From contig JAVBNA010000026.1 in assembly GCA_031551875.1 (NCBI GenBank), forward strand, positions 54,200 to 118,199: a stretch of DNA of 64,000 bases, read 5' to 3'. Positions within the stretch are counted from its first letter, which is position 1. Every line of letters begins with the position of its first letter. Below, piece by piece: positions 17,344 to 25,638 of this stretch. Both the position numbers and the translations under genes were made by a program. The DNA is from JAVBNA01 sp031551875. GTDB taxonomy: Bacteria; Bacillota; Clostridia; Oscillospirales; Acutalibacteraceae. The notes below the pieces were generated by a model. The model worked only from the letters and a program-made list of their open reading frames with translations. It was not told the DNA's origin and did not search any database.

Positions 17344-17446
17344 TTGTGGCCCTCCGTTCATAAAAAATTTTCTTTTTTTATCTGCTATTTTTTCAACACT
17401 TTGGCTTCTCATGTTGCACAACTGACACGGAAAAGCCATCTGTGTG

Positions 17447-17496
17447 TTGTCATTTTCTCATATAGTTAGTATACTTATTTTGCGAAAGATAGTCAA
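17447..17496. promoter_or_regulatory. Overlapping divergent promoters sharing one palindromic -10 box
   Basis: Plus strand: TTGTCA (17447-17452), 17 nt, TATACT (17470-17475), reading to the MMPL gene. Minus strand: TTGACT (17491-17496), 17 nt, TATACT (17468-17473), reading to tetR. The two -10 boxes share the palindrome AGTATACT (17468-17475). A repressor bound here would block both genes, and polymerases for the two directions would exclude each other. Confidence 0.7.
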
Positions 17497-17563
17497 CACT
17501 TTGTCTGATAATAATCTGCGTGTATTGCATGAAAATTATCGTAAGTTGGGAGAGGATTTGTGT

Positions 17564-19633
17564 ATGGAACGATTTTCCAGCTCCATTCTGCGTCATAACA
17601 AGTTCATAACCATCCTGGTTTTTGTGATTGTCGTCGTTTGCGTCATTTTACAGTTCGGCGTAAACGTCAACTTCAACGTGGTGGATTACCTGCCCAAAAA
17701 CGCCCCGTCCACAACCGGAATCAGCGTGATGTCCAAGGAGTTTTCAGGCGCGGTCCCCAACACACGCGTGATGTTCCCGAACGTGTCGGTCACCGAGGCG
17801 CTTGAACGCAAGGCGGAGCTCGCGGCCATCGACGGCGTATCCGATGTGATGTGGTTGGACGACGTCATGGACGTTAAGCAGCCTCTTGAAACCGCCGACC
17901 CCAAAATAGTAGAGACCTATTATAAAGGCGGCGACGCGGTGATCGCCTTTGCGGTGCGCGAAGGAGAAGAGGTCGCGATCATGGAGAAGGTCTACGCGCT
18001 GATCGGAACCGAAAACTTTGCCTCGGGCGACGCGGTCTCCTCATACATCGCCCAGAGCACGGCGGGAAATGAAACCTTCCGCGCCATGCTCATCCTGATC
18101 CCGCTCATTCTGCTCATCCTGACCATCTCCACCACCTCGTGGCTGGAACCCCTCCTGTTTCTGCTCACAATCGGCGTGGCAGTGTTTATGAACATGGGCA
18201 CAAACATATTTTTCGGTGAGGTCTCCTTTGTCACCCGTTCGGTCAGTCCGATTTTACAGCTCGCCGTATCGCTTGACTACGCCATTTTCCTGCTGCACAG
18301 CTTTCAGGACTTCCGGTCACAGACCGACGATGTCACCGAGGCGATGCGCCTCGCGATAAAGCGGGCGTTCCCGGCTGTGGCCGCCAGCGCCATGACCACA
18401 CTCTTTGGCTTTCTGGCGCTCTGCTTCATGGAATTCGGCATCGGCGTTGACTTGGGGCTCAACCTGGTCAAGGGCATTCTGCTGAGCTTCGGTTCAGTGA
18501 TGATCTTCCTGCCCGCCGTCACGCTCTGGGCGTATAAATGGATTGACAAAACCAGACACCGTCCCTTCCTGCCCAGCTTTAAAAACGCCGGACGCTTCTT
18601 TACCGCCATCCGTATCCCTGCGCTCCTCGTCGTGGTTGTCATCGCCATCCCCTGCTTTCTTGCTCAGGGACAGAACACCTTTTCCTACGGCATGGGCGGG
18701 CTGGCGCCCGGCACAAGAGTGGAAACCGACACCGCGCGCATTGACGAAGCCTTCGGAAAGTCCATGCCCATGGTGGTGCTGGTGCCCAAAGGAGATGTGG
18801 CGCAGGAAAAGCAGCTGGGAGAAGCTCTTTCTGCGCTGCCCCACGTGACGTCGGTGATGTCCTACGCAAACACGGTCGGCGCGGCCATCCCGCCCGACTA
18901 TCTCGACAAAAGCATTGTTTCTAACTTCTATTCCGAGCACTATGCCCGCTTTATCCTCAACACCGACACCGAGGCCGAGGGTGAGGATGCCTTCGCGGCG
19001 GTGGAGAGCATACGAGCCAAAACTTCGGAATTCTATTCGGAATCATACACCTGTGGGGAGAGCTCTACGCTGTATGACATGAAAGGCGTCGTCACAAAGG
19101 ACAACGCGCTGGTCAACCTGCTGGCGGTCATCTCGATCGCCCTCGTGCTGCTGTTCACCTTTAAGTCGATCAGCCTGCCCCTCATCCTGCTGCTCACCAT
19201 TGAGACCTCCATCTGGATCAACATGTCCTTCCCCTACTTTATGGGGATGCCGCTGAGCTACATCGGGTATCTGGTGATCAGCACAGTGCAGCTGGGTGCG
19301 ACGGTCGACTACGCCATCCTGTTTACCGACCACTTCCGTGAGCTGCGCAAGACGCTTCCGGCCAAAGAGGCGGTGAAAAAGACCTATGGACAAACCCTGC
19401 AATCCATCCTGGTTTCAGCGACGACCCTTGCGATGGCGGGCTTTACCATGCAGCTGACCTCCACCAACCGCATCGTCCAGGGGCTGGGCGAGCTGATCGG
19501 CCGCGGCACCATGCTCTCGGCGCTGATGGTCTGCTGCTTCCTGCCCGCCCTCCTGATTGTGCTCGACCGGCTGGTGGGCGTGACCACACTTCATCCAAAC
19601 TTCTTTAGGGAAAGGAAACGTGATCGAAAATGA
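17564..19633 (+). CDS. MMPL/RND family membrane exporter
   Basis: The 689-residue protein has the two-repeat RND layout: one helix (about 15-35), an extracellular domain, then five helices, and the same again in the second half (extracellular domain about 385-500). Family motifs include SVSPILQLAVSLDYAIFLLH in the first repeat and the matching VQLGATVDYAILFTDHF in the second, each with the Asp used in proton coupling. I chose the ATG at 17564 (GGGAGAGG upstream), not the longer frame through the promoter. It probably exports lipids or hydrophobic drugs under TetR control. It overlaps the next gene by 4 nt. Confidence 0.92.
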   Translation: MERFSSSILRHNKFITILVFVIVVVCVILQFGVNVNFNVVDYLPKNAPSTTGISVMSKEFSGAVPNTRVMFPNVSVTEALERKAELAAIDGVSDVMWLDDVMDVKQPLETADPKIVETYYKGGDAVIAFAVREGEEVAIMEKVYALIGTENFASGDAVSSYIAQSTAGNETFRAMLILIPLILLILTISTTSWLEPLLFLLTIGVAVFMNMGTNIFFGEVSFVTRSVSPILQLAVSLDYAIFLLHSFQDFRSQTDDVTEAMRLAIKRAFPAVAASAMTTLFGFLALCFMEFGIGVDLGLNLVKGILLSFGSVMIFLPAVTLWAYKWIDKTRHRPFLPSFKNAGRFFTAIRIPALLVVVVIAIPCFLAQGQNTFSYGMGGLAPGTRVETDTARIDEAFGKSMPMVVLVPKGDVAQEKQLGEALSALPHVTSVMSYANTVGAAIPPDYLDKSIVSNFYSEHYARFILNTDTEAEGEDAFAAVESIRAKTSEFYSESYTCGESSTLYDMKGVVTKDNALVNLLAVISIALVLLFTFKSISLPLILLLTIETSIWINMSFPYFMGMPLSYIGYLVISTVQLGATVDYAILFTDHFRELRKTLPAKEAVKKTYGQTLQSILVSATTLAMAGFTMQLTSTNRIVQGLGELIGRGTMLSALMVCCFLPALLIVLDRLVGVTTLHPNFFRERKRDRK

Positions 19634-21468
19634 GATATAAAAAATTGTGGGCAACCCTTCTGACTGCCGCTTTAGTCGTCTCGGGCATCGCTGCCCATCC
19701 GGTTTTTGCCCAAACCGCGCCCGACATCACAGGGCAGTCAACCGCCAAGACCAGCGGGGCGTCGGGAACCGTAACCTCCCGCGAAGAGGTGATCTACGCG
19801 AACCTTTCGGCGGACGGGACGGTGAAAAACGTCTATGCGGTCAACCATCTTATGCTGTCTGCCTCGGGGCGCGTTGTGGATTTCGGCGCTTACTCCTCGG
19901 TCAAAAACCTGACCGACACCTCGGCCATCTCCCAGATTCCGGGCGGCGTCGAAGTCTCTCCCGCGGACACCGACTTTTATTACCAGGGCGACCTGCAAAC
20001 CCGTGAGCTGCCCTGGAATGTGAGCCTCTCCTATACGCTGGACGGCAAAGAAACCGATCCGAAAGCCCTCGGCGGGCAGAGCGGCAAAGTGGGCGTGACC
20101 ATCCGCGTGGCCGTCAATCGTCTGGTCAGTGACGTGTTCGCGAAAAATTACCTGCTGCAAATCTCGCTCCGGCTGGACACCGAGAAGTGCAAAAACATTA
20201 CCTCGGAAAGCGCTTCCTTCGCCAGCGCCGGCGCGGATAAAATCCTGACCTTTACGGTCATGCCGGGCAAGGACGCCACCCATTCCTTCGCCGCCGACGT
20301 CACCGATTTCGAAATGGCGGGCGCCGAATTCGCCGCCATCCCCTTCTCCATGGACATTGAGCTGCCCGACACCGGCGGCATGACAGACGATCTGGACGCG
20401 CTCAGCAGCGCGATCAGTCAGCTGAACAGCGGCATCCGCAAGCTGAATAACGGCGCGGCCTCGCTGCAAAGCGGCGCGTCCAGACTGAGCAGCGGTGCAG
20501 GGGAATTCGGGCGCGGCCTGAACACGCTCAGCGGCCAGTCAAGCGAACTTCTCTCCGCCTCCTCGCAGATCAAAAACGCCTTAACCACCCTGTCGGGCAA
20601 ACTGAAAAACACCGGCGGCCTTGACCTGTCACAGCTGAGCGCGCTGCCCGGCGGGCTCTCTCAGCTGGCCGACGGCATTGATGAGGTGTCGGGCGGCATA
20701 GACAAACTCAGCAGCGGGTATTCGCAGGCCTACTCTGCGCTCGACGGCGCCATGAAGAAGCTGCCGGGCGGGGGCATCTCCGGTGCCGGGATCGCCGCCC
20801 TGAAGGAAAACAACCCCGATGACCCGACGCTGGACGCGCTCATTGACGCCTACAACGCGGCCTGCACCGCCAAAGGCACCTACCAGTCGGTCAAGGACGC
20901 CTTCTCGGCTGTGAAGAGCACCCTGCCGCAGCTTTCCGGGTCGCTCGACACGATCTCGGGCGGGCTGCGCTCGACCTCCAGACAGGTCAGCAGCGCCCTG
21001 CAAGCCAACGATATCGCGGCGGGGCTTGCCGCGCTGGCCGACGGCATCAGCCAGCTTTCCCAAAACTACGGCGACTTCCACGACGGCCTGTCCGCCTACA
21101 CCGGCGGCGTCGGCACACTGAACAACAATTACAAAAGCCTACAGGGCGGCATTTCGGGCCTTGCCTCGGGCGCGTCCGACTTTAAGAGCGGCGTAAATGC
21201 GCTGGCGAACGGCATGCGTGAGCTGAACGCCCAGACCAAAGACATGCCCGGGCAGATGGAAAGTAAGATTGACGAGCTGATGTCCGACTACGATTATTCC
21301 GATTTCACCCCCATCTCCTTCCTGTCCCCCGGCAACAAAAATACATCGTCGGTGCAGTTTGTCTTTAAAACCGACAAAATTGCCAAAGCGGAGGAGGATC
21401 CCGCTCCTGAAATTCCCGAGGAGGAAGCAGGCTTTTTCGATCGCCTACTCTCCCTGTTCGGCCAATAA
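19630..21468 (+). CDS. Exported YhgE/Pip-like protein with heptad GA/SG repeats
   Basis: The 612-residue protein has a signal peptide (about 1-27, ending VFAQT), a beta-rich domain (about 50-240) and a long helical region (about 250-560). The helical region has repeats such as LNSGIRKLNNGAASLQSGA, LSSGAGEFGRGL and LASGASDFKSGVNAL. These are the Gly/Ala/Ser heptads of YhgE/Pip-type proteins, which form long coiled coils. It lacks the multiple C-terminal membrane helices of true YhgE, so it is probably an extracytoplasmic partner of the MMPL exporter; a weak hydrophobic end (FFDRLLSLFGQ) may touch the membrane. The ATG overlaps the MMPL stop. Confidence 0.8.
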   Translation: MRYKKLWATLLTAALVVSGIAAHPVFAQTAPDITGQSTAKTSGASGTVTSREEVIYANLSADGTVKNVYAVNHLMLSASGRVVDFGAYSSVKNLTDTSAISQIPGGVEVSPADTDFYYQGDLQTRELPWNVSLSYTLDGKETDPKALGGQSGKVGVTIRVAVNRLVSDVFAKNYLLQISLRLDTEKCKNITSESASFASAGADKILTFTVMPGKDATHSFAADVTDFEMAGAEFAAIPFSMDIELPDTGGMTDDLDALSSAISQLNSGIRKLNNGAASLQSGASRLSSGAGEFGRGLNTLSGQSSELLSASSQIKNALTTLSGKLKNTGGLDLSQLSALPGGLSQLADGIDEVSGGIDKLSSGYSQAYSALDGAMKKLPGGGISGAGIAALKENNPDDPTLDALIDAYNAACTAKGTYQSVKDAFSAVKSTLPQLSGSLDTISGGLRSTSRQVSSALQANDIAAGLAALADGISQLSQNYGDFHDGLSAYTGGVGTLNNNYKSLQGGISGLASGASDFKSGVNALANGMRELNAQTKDMPGQMESKIDELMSDYDYSDFTPISFLSPGNKNTSSVQFVFKTDKIAKAEEDPAPEIPEEEAGFFDRLLSLFGQ

Positions 21469-21487
21469 AATTTATTTGATCCCTGCC

Positions 21488-21522
21488 CCGGCAGACCGCA
21501 AATTGCGGTCTGCCGGTTTTTT
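21488..21522 (+). terminator. Terminator of the MMPL operon
   Basis: CCGGCAGACCGCAA pairs with TTGCGGTCTGCCGG around a single A and is followed by T6. Confidence 0.92.
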
Positions 21523-21645
21523 ATGCCGGGAAACCGCCCCTTTGCGTTCCCTTTTATGTCATTTTTACCCATTTTTCTTTTTGAAGAATAATGGCACACG
21601 TACGCGTCAAAATAACCCTATACCTACGACAGGAGCTGAGGCAAT

Positions 21646-22296
21646 TTGCTGCGCATCGTTTTTTGTATTCTTTTATTTCTGGCGGGCTGCACGCTGTGTT
21701 TTTTCGGCGCGCGGCTGTACCGTTTCTGGTTTGGGCTGGTCGGGCTGCTGACCGGCGTTCTTGCGGGCTATCAGATTGGTCCTGCCTTTTTCGGCAGCCA
21801 GAGCGCCGGACTGATCGCCGCGCTGGTGCTCGGCATTCTCTTCGCCGCCTTTTTCGCCATACTGGCTCCGGTCGGGGTCACGCTGTCCAGCGCCTTTCTC
21901 TTCGGGCTCATCGTCGTATTTCTCCTGGAGGGGTTCGGGCTGTCGTCGCTCTGGTGGGTCATCCTGATGGCTGCCGTCGCAGGGGCCGTACTGGGCGCCA
22001 TTTTCAGCAAAACCCTTGTGGTTTTCGGGTCGGCGCTACAGGGCGGCTACCTGATGGTGCTGTCCGGGCTTGTGCTCTACGCAAGCATCCTCGGCCTCCC
22101 CAACCTGCGTTTTGACCCGATGGTTTCCCTGCTCATCCTGACAATCGCGCTGGGGCTGGGGCTCATGGGTGTGGTCATCCAAAACCGTGGCCTGCGTATA
22201 AGCGGACGCCGCACAATCGAACCGGTTCTCCGGCGCGACGGACAGCGTCCGCCCCCCTACCGCCGCGGCCCGCAAAGCTACAATCGTTATACGTAA
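21646..22296 (+). CDS. DUF4203 multi-pass membrane protein
   Basis: The 216-residue protein consists of about seven hydrophobic helices (to residue 180) and a basic, proline/arginine-rich cytoplasmic tail. The pattern FFGARLYRFWFGLVGLLTG and glycine-rich helices match the DUF4203/TMEM198-like family, of unknown function. The start is TTG with AGGAG 10 nt upstream. It is followed after 16 nt by a LysM-CAP gene, so the two may be co-transcribed. Confidence 0.65.
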   Translation: MLRIVFCILLFLAGCTLCFFGARLYRFWFGLVGLLTGVLAGYQIGPAFFGSQSAGLIAALVLGILFAAFFAILAPVGVTLSSAFLFGLIVVFLLEGFGLSSLWWVILMAAVAGAVLGAIFSKTLVVFGSALQGGYLMVLSGLVLYASILGLPNLRFDPMVSLLILTIALGLGLMGVVIQNRGLRISGRRTIEPVLRRDGQRPPPYRRGPQSYNRYT

Positions 22297-22312
22297 ACAG
22301 GAGGTAATTCCC

Positions 22313-22936
22313 ATGAAAAAATGGTTCAAACGCGTCCTTCCCCTTTGTCTGGCGCTCACTCTTCTGCTCTGTGTCCCCGCACACGCAGCCGACACCGACG
22401 TCTATACCGTCCAGAAGGGGGACAGCCTCTGGAAAATCGCCGTCAAATATCAGGTCGGGCTGTCGGAAATCATCGGCGCCAACCCGCAGTTTAAGAATCC
22501 CGCGCTCATCTATCCAGGTGACAAGGTCACCGTGCCGCTGTTCACCGAGGTCAAGGGCATTGAGGGGCAGGTGCTCAGCCTCTGTAACGCCGAGCGCGCC
22601 AAAAACGGCCTTCCGGCTCTGACCATGAACTGGGAGCTGGCGCGTGTGGCGCGCTATAAATCGGAGGACATGATCGCCAAAAAATATTTCTCCCACGACT
22701 CTCCCACTTACGGAAGCCCCTTTGACATGATGAAGAGCTTTAACATCAAATATTCCTATGCCGGGGAAAACATCGCCTACGGGCAGAAAACCGCGGCCGA
22801 GGTGGTAAAGGCGTGGATGAACTCCTCCGGACACCGCGCCAACATTTTGAGCAAAAACTTCACCCAGCTCGGGGTGGGGTATGCAAAAAGCAGTAATGGC
22901 ACCGCCTACTGGACTCAGATGTTTATTAAACCCTAA
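22313..22936 (+). CDS. Secreted LysM plus CAP/SCP domain protein (YkwD-like)
   Basis: The 207-residue protein has a signal peptide (1-26, VPAHA), one LysM peptidoglycan-binding domain (about 30-75, YTVQKGDSLWKIAVKYQVG) and a CAP domain (about 83-206) with LSLCNAERAKNGLP, YFSHDSP, GENIAYG and the SSGHRANIL motif. CAP proteins of this type are common in spore-forming Firmicutes, and LysM-CAP combinations occur in spore-coat or cell-wall proteins such as SafA/YkwD relatives. AGGAGG lies 8 nt before the ATG. Confidence 0.9.
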   Translation: MKKWFKRVLPLCLALTLLLCVPAHAADTDVYTVQKGDSLWKIAVKYQVGLSEIIGANPQFKNPALIYPGDKVTVPLFTEVKGIEGQVLSLCNAERAKNGLPALTMNWELARVARYKSEDMIAKKYFSHDSPTYGSPFDMMKSFNIKYSYAGENIAYGQKTAAEVVKAWMNSSGHRANILSKNFTQLGVGYAKSSNGTAYWTQMFIKP

Positions 22937-22950
22937 ACTTTCCAAATTCT

Positions 22951-22985
22951 GCGCCCTATACGTGTATAAACCATGTATGGGGCGC
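22951..22985 (+). repeat. Hairpin between the CAP and M23 genes
   Basis: GCGCCCTATAC and GTATGGGGCGC pair with one mismatch around a 13 nt loop. No T tract follows on the plus strand, so it may be a weak terminator or a processing site. Confidence 0.35.
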
Positions 22986-23013
22986 CAAAAATAGAATCGG
23001 AGGTGTGATACAC

Positions 23014-23880
23014 ATGAGTAATTTAAGATTTGAGCGACCCCGCAAAAAGAAGGAAGGCACGGGCTTTTATATCGCGCTGGTCGGTTGTCTGGCCGCGATC
23101 GTGGCCGTCACCTGGACGGCGGTCGGAAACCTGGATTCGGTGTCCCCCGACACAAGCTCGGCCCTGGAGTCGTCTGACTCCGCCAGCAACACGCAGGAGA
23201 CCGGCGCCATCCCCAATCAGTACATTGACGGCTTTGACTGGGGGGACGAGCTGACGGAGGAATACGAGAGCATTATGGAGGGCATCAGCAGCGCCGAGTC
23301 AAGCGCCCCCGTCTCCTCCGAGAAAAAGGACAGCGCAGCGGACACCTCATCCAAAGAAAAGGATGGGGCAAAGCAGACGGCCGCCCAACCGGCTTCCTCC
23401 GCCGCCGCGAGCAGCAAGCGCGATGTGGACAAGGAGGTCTCCAGCTTTAACGCCGGCGCCAAGCAGACGGCTGCCAAGACCTATATGCTTCCCGTCGGCA
23501 ACGAGGTGCTCAAGGAATACAGCGGCGGCAACCTGGTCTATTCACTGACCTTTGGCGACTGGCGCGTACACGACGGCGTCGATTTTAAAGCGGGCAAAAC
23601 CGAAATGGTGCGCGCGGCGGGCGACGGCACGATCAAGGACATCTACCAGGATCCGATGTACGGCACGGTCATCGTCATTGACCACGGCGACATGGAATCT
23701 TACTACTGCGGCATGGACGAAAAAGTTCAGGTCGAAAAAGGGCAGCAGGTGCTCATGGGCGACGACCTGGGCACGCTGGGCGATATCCCCTGTGAGATTG
23801 TCGACGAAATCCACCTGCATTTCGGCATGAAAAAAGGCGGCAAATGGATCGACCCCATTGAAGGCATGCGTAAAAAGTAA
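23014..23880 (+). CDS. Membrane-anchored M23/LytM family protein, possibly SpoIIQ-like
   Basis: The 288-residue protein has a basic N terminus, one membrane helix (about 17-37), a Ser/Ala-rich linker (about 50-155) and a C-terminal LytM domain (about 160-285). The zinc-ligand motifs HDGVD and HLHF are present, but the catalytic His usually found in a YxHL-type motif is replaced (SYYCGMDEKV), so endopeptidase activity is doubtful. A single-pass, linker and LytM layout with incomplete active site is known in the sporulation protein SpoIIQ; that match is inference. The ATG at 23014 has GGAGG 12 nt upstream; a GTG at 23005 is too close to it. Confidence 0.8.
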   Translation: MSNLRFERPRKKKEGTGFYIALVGCLAAIVAVTWTAVGNLDSVSPDTSSALESSDSASNTQETGAIPNQYIDGFDWGDELTEEYESIMEGISSAESSAPVSSEKKDSAADTSSKEKDGAKQTAAQPASSAAASSKRDVDKEVSSFNAGAKQTAAKTYMLPVGNEVLKEYSGGNLVYSLTFGDWRVHDGVDFKAGKTEMVRAAGDGTIKDIYQDPMYGTVIVIDHGDMESYYCGMDEKVQVEKGQQVLMGDDLGTLGDIPCEIVDEIHLHFGMKKGGKWIDPIEGMRKK

Positions 23881-23949
23881 CCCTTTCCACCTCTTTCCCT
23901 TTTCTCCCGCCCCCGGAATCGGTTTTGACCGCACGACTTAGGGGCACGC

Positions 23950-23979
23950 AAAATCCCCCCGCTTTCGCGGGGGGATTTT
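23950..23979. terminator. Bidirectional terminator between the M23 gene and proS
   Basis: AAAATCCCCCCGC pairs with GCGGGGGGATTTT around a 4 nt loop and lies 6 nt after the proS stop codon. Confidence 0.88.
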
Positions 23980-23985
23980 CATTCA

Positions 23986-25425
23986 TTAATACGCTTTTCC
24001 CCAGATCACCATGGCCTTGGCCGGCTTTCCGCAGCACACACACTCGTCGGACAGGTGCTCCTGCGCATAGGGTATACAGCGGGACGACACACCCGCCTCC
24101 GCCTTGAGGGCGTCCTCACAGGCCTCCTCTCCGCACCACATGGCCTTGATAAAGCCGGGCTTGGTGTCGGCGGTCTGTTTTAGCTCATTTTTCGTGGTCA
24201 CCGCATAGGTCATGCTTTCGCGCCGCTTGAGCGCCTTGTCATAAAGCCCGTCTCTCACGGCCTGCAAAAGCTCGGGAATCCTGGTCTCCAGCTCGTCGAG
24301 CGGCACAAAATATTTTTCGCGGTTGTCGCGCCGGACAATGACACACTGATTTTGCTCAATGTCCTTGGGCCCGATCTCAAGACGGAGCGGCACGCCCTTC
24401 ATCTCATACTGGGCAAACTTCCAGCCGGGAGACTGATCGGAATCGTCCAGACGCACACGGCAGACTTTTTTGTTGAGGCGTCCGAGCAGCTCACGCGCCT
24501 TGTCCAGCACGCCCTCCTTGTGCTGGGCGATGGGCAGGATGATGAGCTGGATGGGCGCGACGGCAGGCGGAAGCACAAGTCCGTTGTCGTCGCCGTGGGT
24601 CATGATAATACCGCCGATGACGCGAGTGGACAGCCCCCATGAGGTTTGGAAGGGGTATTGTAGGGTGTTGTCGCGTCCCTGAAACTGAATGTCAAAGGCG
24701 CGGGAAAAGCCGTCGCCGAAATAGTGGCTGGTACCCGACTGCAGTGCCTTGCCGTCATGCATCATGGCCTCAATCGTATAGGTCGCTTCCGCGCCGGCGA
24801 ATTTTTCGCTGTCGGTTTTCTGTCCCTTGATCACAGGGATCGCGAGGTCGCTCTCACAGAAATCGGCGTATACGCCAAGCATCTGCTCGGTCTCCTGCCG
24901 CGCCTCCACCTGGGTCTCATGCATGGTATGACCCTCCTGCCAGTGGAATTCCACCGAGCGCAGGAAGGGACGGGTGGTTTTTTCCCACCGCACGACCGAA
25001 CACCACTGGTTGTACAGCTTGGGCAGGTCACGGTAGGAATGAATCACCCGAGAATAATGCTCACAGAACAGAGTCTCAGACGTCGGGCGTACACACAGCC
25101 GCTCCTGAAGCGGCTCGCTGCCGCCGTGGGTCACCCACGCGACCTCGGGGGCAAAGCCCTCCACATGATCCTTCTCCTTTTGCAGGAGGCTTTCGGGGAT
25201 AAAAAGCGGCATGGCGACGTTCTCGTGCCCCAGCTCCTTAAACCGGTCGTCCAGATCCCTCTGAATATTTTCCCACAGCGCATAGCCGTAAGGCTCGATC
25301 ACCATACAGCCCCGCACGCTGGAATAGTCCATCAACTCCGCCTTCTTGACAATGTCGGTGTACCACTGCGCAAAATCCACCTCCATTGAAGTGATGGCAT
25401 CCACCATCTTTTTCTGCTCCGCCAT
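23986..25425 (-). CDS. proS: Prolyl-tRNA synthetase, type 3 (archaeal/eukaryotic-like)
   Basis: The 479-residue class II synthetase charges tRNA-Pro. The length and lack of the INS editing insert identify the short ProRS type 3. Motif 2 region TTRPFLRSVEFHWQEGHTMH and motif 3-containing GLSTRVIGGIIMTHGDDNG are clear. An anticodon-binding domain (about 285-385) and a C-terminal zinc-type domain with CGEEAC and CVCCGK follow. It starts 15 nt after the oadG-like gene and appears to be the third gene of that operon. Confidence 0.96.
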   Translation of the reverse strand: MAEQKKMVDAITSMEVDFAQWYTDIVKKAELMDYSSVRGCMVIEPYGYALWENIQRDLDDRFKELGHENVAMPLFIPESLLQKEKDHVEGFAPEVAWVTHGGSEPLQERLCVRPTSETLFCEHYSRVIHSYRDLPKLYNQWCSVVRWEKTTRPFLRSVEFHWQEGHTMHETQVEARQETEQMLGVYADFCESDLAIPVIKGQKTDSEKFAGAEATYTIEAMMHDGKALQSGTSHYFGDGFSRAFDIQFQGRDNTLQYPFQTSWGLSTRVIGGIIMTHGDDNGLVLPPAVAPIQLIILPIAQHKEGVLDKARELLGRLNKKVCRVRLDDSDQSPGWKFAQYEMKGVPLRLEIGPKDIEQNQCVIVRRDNREKYFVPLDELETRIPELLQAVRDGLYDKALKRRESMTYAVTTKNELKQTADTKPGFIKAMWCGEEACEDALKAEAGVSSRCIPYAQEHLSDECVCCGKPAKAMVIWGKAY

Positions 25426-25440
25426 AACGTTCCGCCTCTC

Positions 25441-25626
25441 CTATTCTTTGTCCTCTTTCTTGTCCTTGGCCACACGGTTAAGGATGACAATGACCAGGAA
25501 AATCAGAGCCATTGCCACAAAAATTCCCACCATGCCGTACAGCATGATTTTAAGCCCCGACATCAAAGTATCCATCTCAACGTTTCCGAACACGCTTTTA
25601 AACGTACATAAAATCGTCCACAGCAT
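25441..25626 (-). CDS. OadG-like small membrane subunit of a Na+-translocating decarboxylase
   Basis: The 61-residue protein has one membrane helix (about 27-50, MVGIFVAMALIFLVIVIL) and a charged C-terminal tail (KDKKEDKE). This is the shape of gamma subunits (OadG) that hold the Na+-translocating decarboxylase complex together. It is 12 nt downstream of the beta-subunit gene with GGGGGAAAAG before the ATG. The call rests on context as much as on sequence. Confidence 0.75.
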   Translation of the reverse strand: MLWTILCTFKSVFGNVEMDTLMSGLKIMLYGMVGIFVAMALIFLVIVILNRVAKDKKEDKE

Positions 25627-25638
25627 ATCTTTTCCCCC

